The notes beneath the pieces are model-generated. The model did not search any database. It had not been told where the DNA came from and saw only the letters and a list, made by a program, of their open reading frames with translations. This document shows, piece after piece, positions 6,672-14,144 of a DNA stretch of 22,072 nt (position 1 is the stretch's first letter; the number at the start of each line of letters is the position of its first letter). The stretch is from assembly GCA_900555195.1 (NCBI GenBank), contig USKC01000013.1:1-22072 (forward strand), read 5' to 3'. Source of the DNA: an uncultured Lachnospiraceae bacterium (GTDB taxonomy: Bacteria > Bacillota > Clostridia > Lachnospirales > Lachnospiraceae). The translations under genes and the position numbers were made by a program.

Positions 6672-7883
6672 GTGGCACAGGCTTGGGAATATATTAAGAT
6701 TGCCCTGATGAATATAAAGAGTAATAAAGGTCGTTCGGTTCTGACAATGCTCGGTATCATTATCGGAATCACTTCTGTGATTATGATTATGTCTATTGGC
6801 GATGGAGTGAAAGGCCAGGTGAACGATGAACTGAATGCTATGGCCGGAGGATTGATCAGCATTTATGTGAACAATGAGCACAGCGATGAAGAAGTCTATT
6901 TTAACACGGATGATTTTGAAGCTGTTCAGGACAGGGTAGCAGGAGTAAAAGGGGTAACGCCCGTTTATACGCTTTATGGTTCGTCCATTGCAAAGAAGGG
7001 AGAATTTACTGCATATGTCTCCGGCGGCACGGAAAGTATGGAATTCTATCAGAGTGAGCCTATTGTAGCAGGAAGATATTTTACGGCGAGTGATTATTAC
7101 TCTGCGAATAAAGTATGCGTAATTACGGAACAGGCGGCAAAAAAGATGTTCGGGACTACGGATGTGATTGGGCTGTCCATCGAGGTAACGCTTTATGGAG
7201 TTACTCAGGATTTGAGAATTGTAGGCATCCGTCAGGACAGTGCATCCGCTCTGTTTAGCATGTATGGAGATATGATTAACGTGGAGGTTCCGCTCTCCGT
7301 GCTGAGCGCCTCTTATGGAGTGTATTTCGGCAATTTTACAGATTTCATGATTATTTGCGAAGATCCTACACAGTCTGTGCGGGTGGCGAGCAATGCCATC
7401 AATCTATTGGAAGCATTGCATGATGTGAGGGGTAAAAGCGTTATCCAGGTACAGAACATGCAGGATCAGATTTCACAGATCAATTCCGTCATGGGCAGTA
7501 TCTCTATCTTTGTTGTGATCGTGGCGGCCATTTCCCTTCTGGTGGGAGGCATCGGCGTAATGAATATCATGTTGGTGTCCGTGACGGAGAGAACCAGGGA
7601 AATCGGCATCCGTAAATCTTTAGGCGCAAGAACCGGATCCATTCTGCTTCAGTTCCTTTCTGAATCGGCGATCATCACGCTGCTTGGAGGAATCATCGGG
7701 ATCATCCTGGGAATTGCAGGAGCATCTGTGATCGGAGGTGCGATTGGTTTCGCCGCAAGAGTGCAGATCCCTACCGTGCTGGGAGCTTCCTTGTTTTCAG
7801 CGGCTGTCGGAATCTTCTTCGGGATCTATCCGGCCCGAAAGGCTGCCAAACTGAGCCCCATTGAGGCGCTGCGGCACGAATAA
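6672..7883 (+). CDS. FtsX/MacB-type ABC transporter permease
   Basis: This 403-residue permease has the MacB layout: one N-terminal membrane segment (GRSVLTMLGIIIGITSVIMI), a large extracytoplasmic domain, then three C-terminal membrane segments ending in GIYPARKAAKLSPIEALRHE, the usual MacB C-terminus. The start is the GTG at 6672: AAGGAGG (6657-6663) lies eight bases upstream and homology begins at VAQAWEYIKIALMNIKSNKGR. The frame remains open upstream to 6525, but that part only overlaps the adaptor gene and gives a basic, unlike-family extension. It forms the membrane channel of the exporter with the ATPase and adaptor encoded just before it. Confidence 0.92.
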   Translation: MAQAWEYIKIALMNIKSNKGRSVLTMLGIIIGITSVIMIMSIGDGVKGQVNDELNAMAGGLISIYVNNEHSDEEVYFNTDDFEAVQDRVAGVKGVTPVYTLYGSSIAKKGEFTAYVSGGTESMEFYQSEPIVAGRYFTASDYYSANKVCVITEQAAKKMFGTTDVIGLSIEVTLYGVTQDLRIVGIRQDSASALFSMYGDMINVEVPLSVLSASYGVYFGNFTDFMIICEDPTQSVRVASNAINLLEALHDVRGKSVIQVQNMQDQISQINSVMGSISIFVVIVAAISLLVGGIGVMNIMLVSVTERTREIGIRKSLGARTGSILLQFLSESAIITLLGGIIGIILGIAGASVIGGAIGFAARVQIPTVLGASLFSAAVGIFFGIYPARKAAKLSPIEALRHE

Positions 7884-8017
7884 GGAAGACAGGAACCTAG
7901 TCCGTGCGCCCTGATGCCCCGCGGCAGCTTCAGGGACAGCGGGATGCACAGATGGCGTTGGAGGGCGGAACGGCATGTGCAAAGGATTGAGCAGCCCCAA
8001 CAGGACTTTTCAGAAAT

Positions 8018-8047
8018 TGTTGCGTTCTTGCGAAGTTTCGGTATAAT
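8018..8047 (+). promoter_or_regulatory. promoter upstream of the YcxB-like gene
   Basis: TATAAT at 8042-8047 has TTGTTG at 8018-8023 (18-base spacer) or TTGCGT at 8020-8025 (16-base spacer) upstream. The predicted start near 8054 is only about 8 bases before a terminator hairpin. Confidence 0.6.
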
Positions 8048-8061
8048 ATAGGGGTAAGTGG

Positions 8062-8090
8062 AAAAGCACCTGCATTGTAGGTGCTTTTTC
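8062..8090 (+). terminator. intrinsic terminator between the exporter cassette and the YcxB-like gene
   Basis: AAAAGCACCT (8062-8071) pairs with AGGTGCTTTT (8079-8088) around a 7-base loop GCATTGT, followed by a T-rich end TTTTTC. The flanking A-run and T-run make it work in both directions. It could end the upstream exporter transcript, or attenuate the promoter that overlaps it. Confidence 0.8.
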
Positions 8091-8170
8091 GGATACCGAA
8101 GAACAGGCCCGTGTGAGAATGGGCCGGCGGGACGCGGCGGTCTGCGGACATGTAATTATGGAGAGAACGG

Positions 8171-8647
8171 ATGGAAATAGAATTTGATGTAAAGATTGAT
8201 GCGGGAAGTCTGTATGACTATATGCTTCATCATACGTTTACCAGTTTTTCAGGAGTGCTTGGAGCTGCGGTCGGCGCCTTCCTGCTGGTGGGAGGGGTGA
8301 TGTCCGGCGGTTGGGCGTATTTGGCAGCCGGGCTGATTATCCTTGCGTATCAGCCGGTGAGCCTGTATTTGAGGGCCAGGAAACAGGCGCTGAATCCGGT
8401 TTTTAAAGAACCCCTTCATTACCGTTTGACGGAGGAAGGAGTGGAAGTTTCCCAGAAGGAGGCGAAGGAATTTCAGAAATGGGAAGATATGTTCAAGGCT
8501 GTTTCCACAAATAAGAGCATTATCCTGTATACCGGCCGCATGAATGCGAGCATCTTTCCCAAGCGAGATCTGAAGGATGATCTGGAAGGTGCGGTCGAGA
8601 TGATCTCCACGCATATGCCGGCTAAAAAGGTGAATATCAGGCTGTAG
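8171..8647 (+). CDS. YcxB-like family membrane protein
   Basis: The 158-residue protein begins with a short beta-type segment (MEIEFDVKIDAGSLYDYMLHH), has two closely spaced membrane segments (about residues 26-45 and 48-63) and a C-terminal soluble part. That part contains LTEEGVEVSQKEAKEFQKW and a WEDMFKAVSTNKSIILY stretch, the pattern of YcxB-type proteins. These proteins are widespread in Firmicutes and have no established function. The start is preceded by GGAGAGAACGG. It lies ahead of the tsaE-tsaB-rimI genes with a 67-base gap and is probably cotranscribed, without evidence that it shares their role. Confidence 0.7.
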   Translation: MEIEFDVKIDAGSLYDYMLHHTFTSFSGVLGAAVGAFLLVGGVMSGGWAYLAAGLIILAYQPVSLYLRARKQALNPVFKEPLHYRLTEEGVEVSQKEAKEFQKWEDMFKAVSTNKSIILYTGRMNASIFPKRDLKDDLEGAVEMISTHMPAKKVNIRL

Positions 8648-8714
8648 GCTGTGGTTGGCGATAAGCCGTCTGACCGTTTAGAGGCGGGCTTTGCGTTTGG
8701 AAATGGAGGAAAAT

Positions 8715-9212
8715 ATGCTGGAAATAGAAAGCTTTTGTGCCAATGACACCTTTGCGCTGGGTGAGAAAATAGGAAAAAATGCCAAGCCGGGACAGGTGTA
8801 TACCTTGATCGGAGATCTCGGCGTGGGAAAAACGGTTTTTACACAGGGAGTGGCGAAGGGGCTGGGGATTGAAGAAGCGGTCAGCAGCCCCACGTTTACG
8901 ATTCTGCACAGCTATGAAGAAGGAAGGCTGCCATTTTACCATTTTGATGTCTATCGGATAGGCGATGTGGAGGAGATGGAAGAGATCGGATATGAGGACT
9001 GCTTCTACGGTGAAGGGGTCTGTCTGGTGGAATGGGCCAATCTGGTGGAAGAGATACTGCCTTCCCTATATACGGAAGTGCGCATTGAAAAGGACCTGTC
9101 CAAAGGATTCGACTACCGCAGGATCACGCTGACCCAAAAGGGAAAAGATGCAGAGGCGGAAACGGGAAATTGTGGGAAAGGAGTATACGGGGATGAAAAT
9201 ACTGGCGATTGA
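8715..9212 (+). CDS. tsaE: tRNA threonylcarbamoyladenosine biosynthesis ATPase
   Basis: This 166-residue P-loop protein is needed for the t6A modification at position 37 of ANN-decoding tRNAs, acting with TsaB, TsaC and TsaD. The P-loop is GDLGVGKT (33-40), followed by the family blocks SSPTFTIL and FYHFDVYR and a late VEWANLVEEILP segment. I chose ATG 8715 because GGAGG lies about five bases upstream and the conserved region starts soon after. An ATG at 8703 and a TTG at 8691 are alternatives. It overlaps tsaB by 20 bases, so the two are translationally coupled. Confidence 0.93.
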   Translation: MLEIESFCANDTFALGEKIGKNAKPGQVYTLIGDLGVGKTVFTQGVAKGLGIEEAVSSPTFTILHSYEEGRLPFYHFDVYRIGDVEEMEEIGYEDCFYGEGVCLVEWANLVEEILPSLYTEVRIEKDLSKGFDYRRITLTQKGKDAEAETGNCGKGVYGDENTGD

Positions 9213-9969
9213 TAGTTCCGGACTGGTGGCCGGAGTGGCCGTTGCAGAGGGGGATACGCTGATTGCGGAATACACCACGAACTATAAGAAAACCCATTCC
9301 CAAACACTGCTTCCGATGATCGACGAAGTGACAAAGATGATTGAACTGGATCTGACGACGGTGGACGCTATCGCGGTATCGGCGGGCCCTGGTTCGTTCA
9401 CCGGCCTGCGCATCGGTTCGGCGACAGCCAAGGGACTGGGACTTGCGCTGGACAAGCCTCTGATAGCGGTTCCCACCGTGGATGCGCTGGCCATGAACCT
9501 TTACGGAATGGATGCGTATGTCTGTCCCCTGATGGATGCCAGACGCAGCCAGGCATATACGGGAATCTATACCTTTGTACCTGAAAAACCGCAGGAAGAG
9601 TCCGGTTCTTCTGCGTTGGAATGTGCCTTTCGCATGCAGGTTCTGCTTCCCCAGTGTGCACTGTCCATCGAAGAGATCACAGAACGGCTCAACCAGTTGG
9701 ATGAAGATAAGCGGATCATCTTTCTGGGGGACGGCGTGCCCGTGTTTCGGGAGCGCATCGCGCAGCAGCTGAATCGGCCCTTTGCTTTTGCTCCTCTGAC
9801 CTGCAACAGGCAGAGAGCGGCATCGGTGGCCCTGCTCGCGCAGCGTTTTGCCATGGAAGGGAAACTGGAGAACGCCCGCGATCATGCGCCGGAATATCTG
9901 CGTCCCTCTCAGGCGGAGCGGCAGAGGAAGGAAGCGGGAGAGAAAGCTCCGGCCAAGGCGACATGCTGA
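9193..9969 (+). CDS. tsaB: tRNA threonylcarbamoyladenosine biosynthesis protein
   Basis: This 258-residue ASKHA-fold protein is the non-catalytic partner of TsaD in the t6A complex. The N-terminus MKILAIDSSGLVAGVAV and the block VSAGPGSFTGLRIGSATAKG (62-81) are diagnostic. The ATG at 9193 is preceded by GGAAAGGAG about nine bases upstream. An ATG at 9148 in the same frame lies deeper inside tsaE and has no ribosome site. Its stop overlaps the rimI start. The tsaD partner is not in this window. Confidence 0.94.
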   Translation: MKILAIDSSGLVAGVAVAEGDTLIAEYTTNYKKTHSQTLLPMIDEVTKMIELDLTTVDAIAVSAGPGSFTGLRIGSATAKGLGLALDKPLIAVPTVDALAMNLYGMDAYVCPLMDARRSQAYTGIYTFVPEKPQEESGSSALECAFRMQVLLPQCALSIEEITERLNQLDEDKRIIFLGDGVPVFRERIAQQLNRPFAFAPLTCNRQRAASVALLAQRFAMEGKLENARDHAPEYLRPSQAERQRKEAGEKAPAKATC

Positions 9970-10427
9970 TCCGCAGAATGCTGCCGGAGGATCTTGACCA
10001 GGCGGCGGAACTGGAACGGCTCTGTTTCGGCAAAGCGGCCTGGTCGAGGCAGGCGCTGGAGGATGCCCTCCAAGATCCCAATGCGCTGTATCTGGCAGGG
10101 GTGGAAGAGATGGAGGGTAAAGAAGGAGCGAATGGCGAAAGCGGCAGGCTGAACGGCTACTGCGGCGTTTGGCAGTCCTTTGACGAGGGAGAGATCATGA
10201 ATGTGGCTGTGCGGCCGGACTGCAGAGGCCGGGGATTCGGCAAAAGATTGCTGAAAGAACTTCTGTCCCAGGCCAAAGAACGGGGGATGGACACCTTTGT
10301 CCTGGAGGTGCGCAAAGGGAATGTCCCGGCCATCAGCCTGTATACCTCTTTGGGATTTCAAACGGTGGGCGTGCGGAAAGGCTTTTATGAAGCGCCCCGT
10401 GAAGATGCCTTGATTATGAAAATTTGA
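9963..10427 (+). CDS. rimI: ribosomal protein S18-alanine N-acetyltransferase
   Basis: This 154-residue GNAT enzyme transfers acetyl from acetyl-CoA to a protein N-terminus; RimI acts on ribosomal protein bS18. The acetyl-CoA-binding motif is VRPDCRGRGFGKRLL (83-97). The C-terminal blocks LEVRKGNVPAISLYTSLGF (114-132) and KGFYEAP match RimI. The gene starts inside the tsaB stop (7-base overlap), and tsaB-rimI adjacency is a common bacterial arrangement. An insert-like stretch EGKEGANGESGRLNG (51-65) lengthens a surface loop. Substrate assignment is from family and context. Confidence 0.9.
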   Translation: MLIRRMLPEDLDQAAELERLCFGKAAWSRQALEDALQDPNALYLAGVEEMEGKEGANGESGRLNGYCGVWQSFDEGEIMNVAVRPDCRGRGFGKRLLKELLSQAKERGMDTFVLEVRKGNVPAISLYTSLGFQTVGVRKGFYEAPREDALIMKI

Positions 10428-10492
10428 TACCCGCTTTTTTGCGGCGGGGTGTTGATTACGATACAGATTTAGAAATGGAGTAAAATAAGAAG

Positions 10493-11554
10493 ATGTTGGA
10501 CGTTTGTTTGCTTGGAACCGGAGGAATGATGCCCCTGCCCAACAGGTGGTTGACTTCCCTGATGGCCCGTTATAATGGGAAGAGCATCCTGATTGATTGC
10601 GGTGAAGGGACGCAGATCGCCATGAAGGAGAAGGGATGGAGCCCTAAACCGGTGGATATCATGTGCTTTACCCATTACCATGCCGATCATATCAGCGGCC
10701 TGCCCGGCATGCTTCTGACCATGGGAAATGCAGAGCGCACGGAACCGCTGCTCATGATCGGGCCCAAGGGGCTGACAAGGGTAGTGAATGCGCTGCGCGT
10801 GATCGCTCCGGAACTTCCCTTTCCGATTGTATATCAGGAGATTACGGAGATGGAGCAGACGTTTTCCTTTGAAGGGTTCCGCATTGAAGCCTTTCGCGTG
10901 AACCACAACGTCACCTGTTATGGCTACAGCATTCTGGTGGAACGGGCGGGAAAGTTTCAGCTGGAGAAGGCGCAGGAACTGCCGGAGATTATGGAATTTG
11001 CAGAGCTTTCCGAACAGGAACTTGACCGGATTGAAACGCTCGTGCAGAATCTTCTGAAGATTGCCAGACTGGATGCGGGCACGGTGGTGCTGGAGAAGTA
11101 TGAGGAACATGTGGCAGATATGATGGCGCATATAGAGCGGCGGTTCGCATATCGTGCCCAAAAGGAGGGGAAAAGGCTGGAACTGTATGGGGAGGATGGG
11201 ATCCGGCTGTTTTGTGACCGCAGCTGGCTGCTGGAAGCGGTTGGCAATCTGGTGAAAAATGCCCTGGATCATACCCGGGAAGGGGATGTGATACGAATTG
11301 AGTGGAAACAGTTTGCCTCAATCGTCCAGATCGCTGTAAAAGATAACGGAAGCGGCATTCATCCGGAAGATCTGTACCACATTTTTAAACGGTTCTACAG
11401 GAGCCGTTTTTCTCAGGACACGCAGGGAAGCGGGCTGGGGCTTCCGCTCGCCAAGGCGGTGGTGGAAGCGCACGGCGGTACGATTGAGGTGGACAGTCAG
11501 CTCGGCGCAGGCTCTTCTTTTCTTATGAACTTTCTGAATCCTACAGAACTGTAG
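10493..11554 (+). CDS. chimera: N-terminal half of RNase Z fused in frame to C-terminal half of a sensor histidine kinase
   Basis: The frame is open for 353 codons. Residues 1 to about 160 are RNase Z: GEGTQ (38-42), the zinc motif FTHYHADH (59-66) with H61, H63, D65 and H66, and H138 in VNHNVTCYGYS. Around residues 160-167 it switches to a histidine kinase: LSEQELDRIETLVQNLLKIARLDAG (dimerisation helix 2), N-box EAVGNLVKNALDH (248-260), G1 DNGSGI, F-box FKRFYRSR and G2 GSGLGLPLAKA (312-322). Missing from RNase Z are the later zinc ligands (the aspartate near 211 and histidine near 270 of the family). Missing from the kinase are the sensor, membrane segments and phospho-accepting histidine box. 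Neither parent function is expected to survive intact. A GGAG site lies 12 bases before ATG. It may be a deletion fusion or an assembly join. Confidence 0.85.
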   Translation: MLDVCLLGTGGMMPLPNRWLTSLMARYNGKSILIDCGEGTQIAMKEKGWSPKPVDIMCFTHYHADHISGLPGMLLTMGNAERTEPLLMIGPKGLTRVVNALRVIAPELPFPIVYQEITEMEQTFSFEGFRIEAFRVNHNVTCYGYSILVERAGKFQLEKAQELPEIMEFAELSEQELDRIETLVQNLLKIARLDAGTVVLEKYEEHVADMMAHIERRFAYRAQKEGKRLELYGEDGIRLFCDRSWLLEAVGNLVKNALDHTREGDVIRIEWKQFASIVQIAVKDNGSGIHPEDLYHIFKRFYRSRFSQDTQGSGLGLPLAKAVVEAHGGTIEVDSQLGAGSSFLMNFLNPTEL

Positions 11555-11630
11555 GCGGTTCGTTATCTGACAGTCGGGCAGTCATGATAGGCTCATATCA
11601 GAATCAGAACGAGAGAAAGAGGGATTGCGA

Positions 11631-12314
11631 ATGAATGTATTAGAAGTACGGTCCGTTTCCAAGACCTATGGCAGCGGGGAGGCTGCCGTGCATGCGCTGA
11701 AGAAGGCATCTTTCTGTGTCCCGAAGGGAGAATTCGTGGCCATTGTGGGAGAATCCGGTTCCGGAAAAAGCACGTTGCTGAATCTGATCGGTGCGCTTGA
11801 CACGCCCACTTCCGGCAGGGTGATCATTGACGGGAGAGATATCTTTGCCATGAAGGAGGCTTCCCTTACGGTGTTTCGCCGCAGGAATATCGGCTTTATT
11901 TTCCAGAGTTTTCATCTGATACCGGAATTGACGGCAGAGCAGAATATCATGTTTCCTGCGCTGCTGGATTATCAGAAGCCAGATATAAAATATCTGGAAG
12001 AATTGCTGGAAGGATTGCATCTAAAAAAACGCCGCAGCCATCTGCCGAGCCAGTTGTCCGGAGGGCAGCAGCAGCGCGTCGCGATCGGGAGAGCCCTGTT
12101 TATGCGTCCTTCGCTCATATTGGCGGATGAGCCGACGGGGAATCTGGATACGCAGAATACCAGTGAAGTGCTCACTCTGCTGAAGGAGGCGTCCAGAAAG
12201 TATGAACAGACAGTCCTTCTGATCACACACAGCCGGAGCATTGCGCAGACCGCGGATCGGATCCTGCAGGTATCTGACGGCGTGGTGACAGACTTCGGGA
12301 GGTACCGCCAATGA
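11631..12314 (+). CDS. ABC transporter ATP-binding protein, second exporter
   Basis: This 227-residue ATPase has Walker A GESGSGKST (40-48), FIFQSFHLIPE with the Q-loop, the signature [14 protein letters not shown] and Walker [13 protein letters not shown], plus the ITHS switch segment. It groups with MacB/Bce-type ATPases. ATG 11631 is preferred to the TTG at 11625 because AGAGGGA ends about six bases upstream. The stop overlaps the permease start by four bases (ATGA), so the two are translationally coupled. Upstream is the histidine kinase remnant, an arrangement typical of antimicrobial-peptide sensing and resistance modules, where a two-component system sits beside the exporter. No intact response regulator is present. 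Confidence 0.92.
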   Translation: MNVLEVRSVSKTYGSGEAAVHALKKASFCVPKGEFVAIVGESGSGKSTLLNLIGALDTPTSGRVIIDGRDIFAMKEASLTVFRRRNIGFIFQSFHLIPELTAEQNIMFPALLDYQKPDIKYLEELLEGLHLKKRRSHLPSQLSGGQQQRVAIGRALFMRPSLILADEPTGNLDTQNTSEVLTLLKEASRKYEQTVLLITHSRSIAQTADRILQVSDGVVTDFGRYRQ

Positions 12315-14116
12315 GAAGTTATCTGAGCCTGATTCCTATTTCGGCAAAAGCGCATAGACGTAAAAGCCGAATGACGCGTCTTTGCATCATTTTCTCCGTC
12401 TTTTTGGTGACGGCCATATTCAGCATGGCGGATTTGGGAGTAAGGATGGAATTGGAAAGACTGCGGGCCAAGCACGGAACATTTTCGGTCGCAGAAGCGG
12501 CTGACAGCGTGATGGCCCAGACGCTGTTTGCCACGGCTGCAGTTCTGTTCGTGTTGATCCTGACCGCGGGCGTGCTGATGATCGCAGGCAGTATCAATAG
12601 TGATGTGGCCCAGCGGACGCAGTTTTTCGGCCTGATGCGCTGCCTGGGGATGAGCAGGAAGCAGATCATCCGTTTTGTCAGGCTGGAAGCGCTGAACTGG
12701 TGCAGAATGGCGATTCCGGAAGGCGTACTGCTTGGAATTGTGATTACATGGATTCTGTGCATCATCCTGCGGCTGGGGGTGGGAGAGGAATTCTCCGCAC
12801 TGCCGTTGTTTGGAATCAGCGGGATAGGGATTGCTGCCGGGATAGCCGTAGGGCTTCTGACAGTGCTTCTCGCCGCGAGGACTCCGGCAAAAAGGGCGGC
12901 AAGGGTGTCGCCTGTAACGGCTGCTTCCGGAAATACAGAACCCGGAATACGGGCAGGACGGAGGATAAAAACGAGATTTCTGAAAATAGATATAACCCTC
13001 GGAATTGCCCACGCAGTTTCTGCAAAGAAAAATCTGCTCCTGATGACGGGATCCTTCGCCCTGAGCATCATCCTGTTCTTCGGTTTTTCCGTGCTGATTG
13101 ATTTTGTCAACTGCCTGATGCCCCAGTTTTCCAATGCGGCAGATCTGCAGATCGCAAGCGGGGATGGTTCCAATTCGGTCGCTTCCGGCCTGCTTTCACA
13201 GATCGAAAATATGGAGGGCGTGAAACGGGCGTTCGGGCGCAGAAGCTGCCTGGATATGAAGGGAGAACTGAATCAGGAGGGCATAATACAGACAGACCTG
13301 ATTTCCTATGATGCGTTCGACCTGGATTGCCTGAAAAAGGACGATATGCTCCAAAAAGGCAGTGATCTTTCCAGAGTGTACGGGGACAGCTGCTGTGCGC
13401 TGGCAACCTGGGATGGGAACAGTCCTGTACAGATCGGCGACCGGGTCAATGTGGGAGGGACAGAGGTGGAAATCGTGGGCCTGTTAAAGTACGATCCGTT
13501 TAACAGCGACGGAACCACACAGGGGAAAATAACCCTCATCGTCTCCGGCCAGACATTCCGGCGCATAACCGGGGAGGAGGATTATTCCCTTCTCATGATA
13601 CAGCTGGAGAAAAATGCGGCGGATGAAGATGTGGAAGCGATCCGGCATGCAGCCGGAGAAGAAGTAAACTTTGCGGATCGGAGAGAAGAGAGCACGGCGG
13701 GAACGTATCGGGCATTTCTGTTCTTTGTGTATGGCTTCCTGGCCGTGATTGCGTTGGTAACGCTGCTCAATATTATGAACAGCATCTCCATGAGCGTGTC
13801 CGCGCGGATAAAGCAGTACGGCGCGATGCGGGCGGTCGGAATGAACGGGCATCAGATCACCCGGATGATCGCTGCAGAGGCGTTCGTCTATGCCATATGC
13901 GGCTGTGCGGTGGGGTGCGGCATTGGACTGCCGCTTAGCAGATGGCTGTATGGGAAATTGATTACAGCGCATTTCTGGTATGCGGCCTGGAGCCTGCCCG
14001 TTGGCCCTCTGGCGGTTATTCTGGGCCTGGTGCTGGCAGCTGCGGCTGCGGCCGCATATGCGCCGGCAAAGCGGATACGGGAACTGTCCGTGGCGGACAC
14101 GGTCAATGAACTGTGA
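12311..14116 (+). CDS. FtsX-domain ABC transporter permease with reduced first ectodomain
   Basis: The 601-residue protein has two FtsX-type halves and about eight membrane segments (about 24-42, 70-94, 138-155, 165-188, 240-265, 466-490, 522-545, 562-585). The coupling-helix signatures MRCLGMSRKQIIRF (109-122) and MRAVGMNGHQITRM (506-519) repeat. The second extracytoplasmic domain (about 266-465) is full size, but the first (about 43-69) is only some 27 residues long. Related two-half permeases of Clostridia that I recall are nearer 800 residues with two large ectodomains, so part of the first may have been deleted in frame near residue 58-62. It pairs with the preceding ATPase. Peptide or antibiotic export or sensing is plausible but unproven. 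Confidence 0.85.
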   Translation: MRSYLSLIPISAKAHRRKSRMTRLCIIFSVFLVTAIFSMADLGVRMELERLRAKHGTFSVAEAADSVMAQTLFATAAVLFVLILTAGVLMIAGSINSDVAQRTQFFGLMRCLGMSRKQIIRFVRLEALNWCRMAIPEGVLLGIVITWILCIILRLGVGEEFSALPLFGISGIGIAAGIAVGLLTVLLAARTPAKRAARVSPVTAASGNTEPGIRAGRRIKTRFLKIDITLGIAHAVSAKKNLLLMTGSFALSIILFFGFSVLIDFVNCLMPQFSNAADLQIASGDGSNSVASGLLSQIENMEGVKRAFGRRSCLDMKGELNQEGIIQTDLISYDAFDLDCLKKDDMLQKGSDLSRVYGDSCCALATWDGNSPVQIGDRVNVGGTEVEIVGLLKYDPFNSDGTTQGKITLIVSGQTFRRITGEEDYSLLMIQLEKNAADEDVEAIRHAAGEEVNFADRREESTAGTYRAFLFFVYGFLAVIALVTLLNIMNSISMSVSARIKQYGAMRAVGMNGHQITRMIAAEAFVYAICGCAVGCGIGLPLSRWLYGKLITAHFWYAAWSLPVGPLAVILGLVLAAAAAAAYAPAKRIRELSVADTVNEL

Positions 14117-14144
14117 ATGGAGCCTGCCCGGAAAGACATGCATG

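Noticed and set aside
10428..10450. Terminator after rimI
   Set aside because: CCCGC and GCGGG can pair around a T-run, but the T bases are in the loop rather than after the stem, so it is not a standard terminator.
11972..13173. Two minus-strand frames opposite the second ABC ATPase and permease
   Set aside because: Both are antisense to genes with diagnostic motifs and have no domain of their own.
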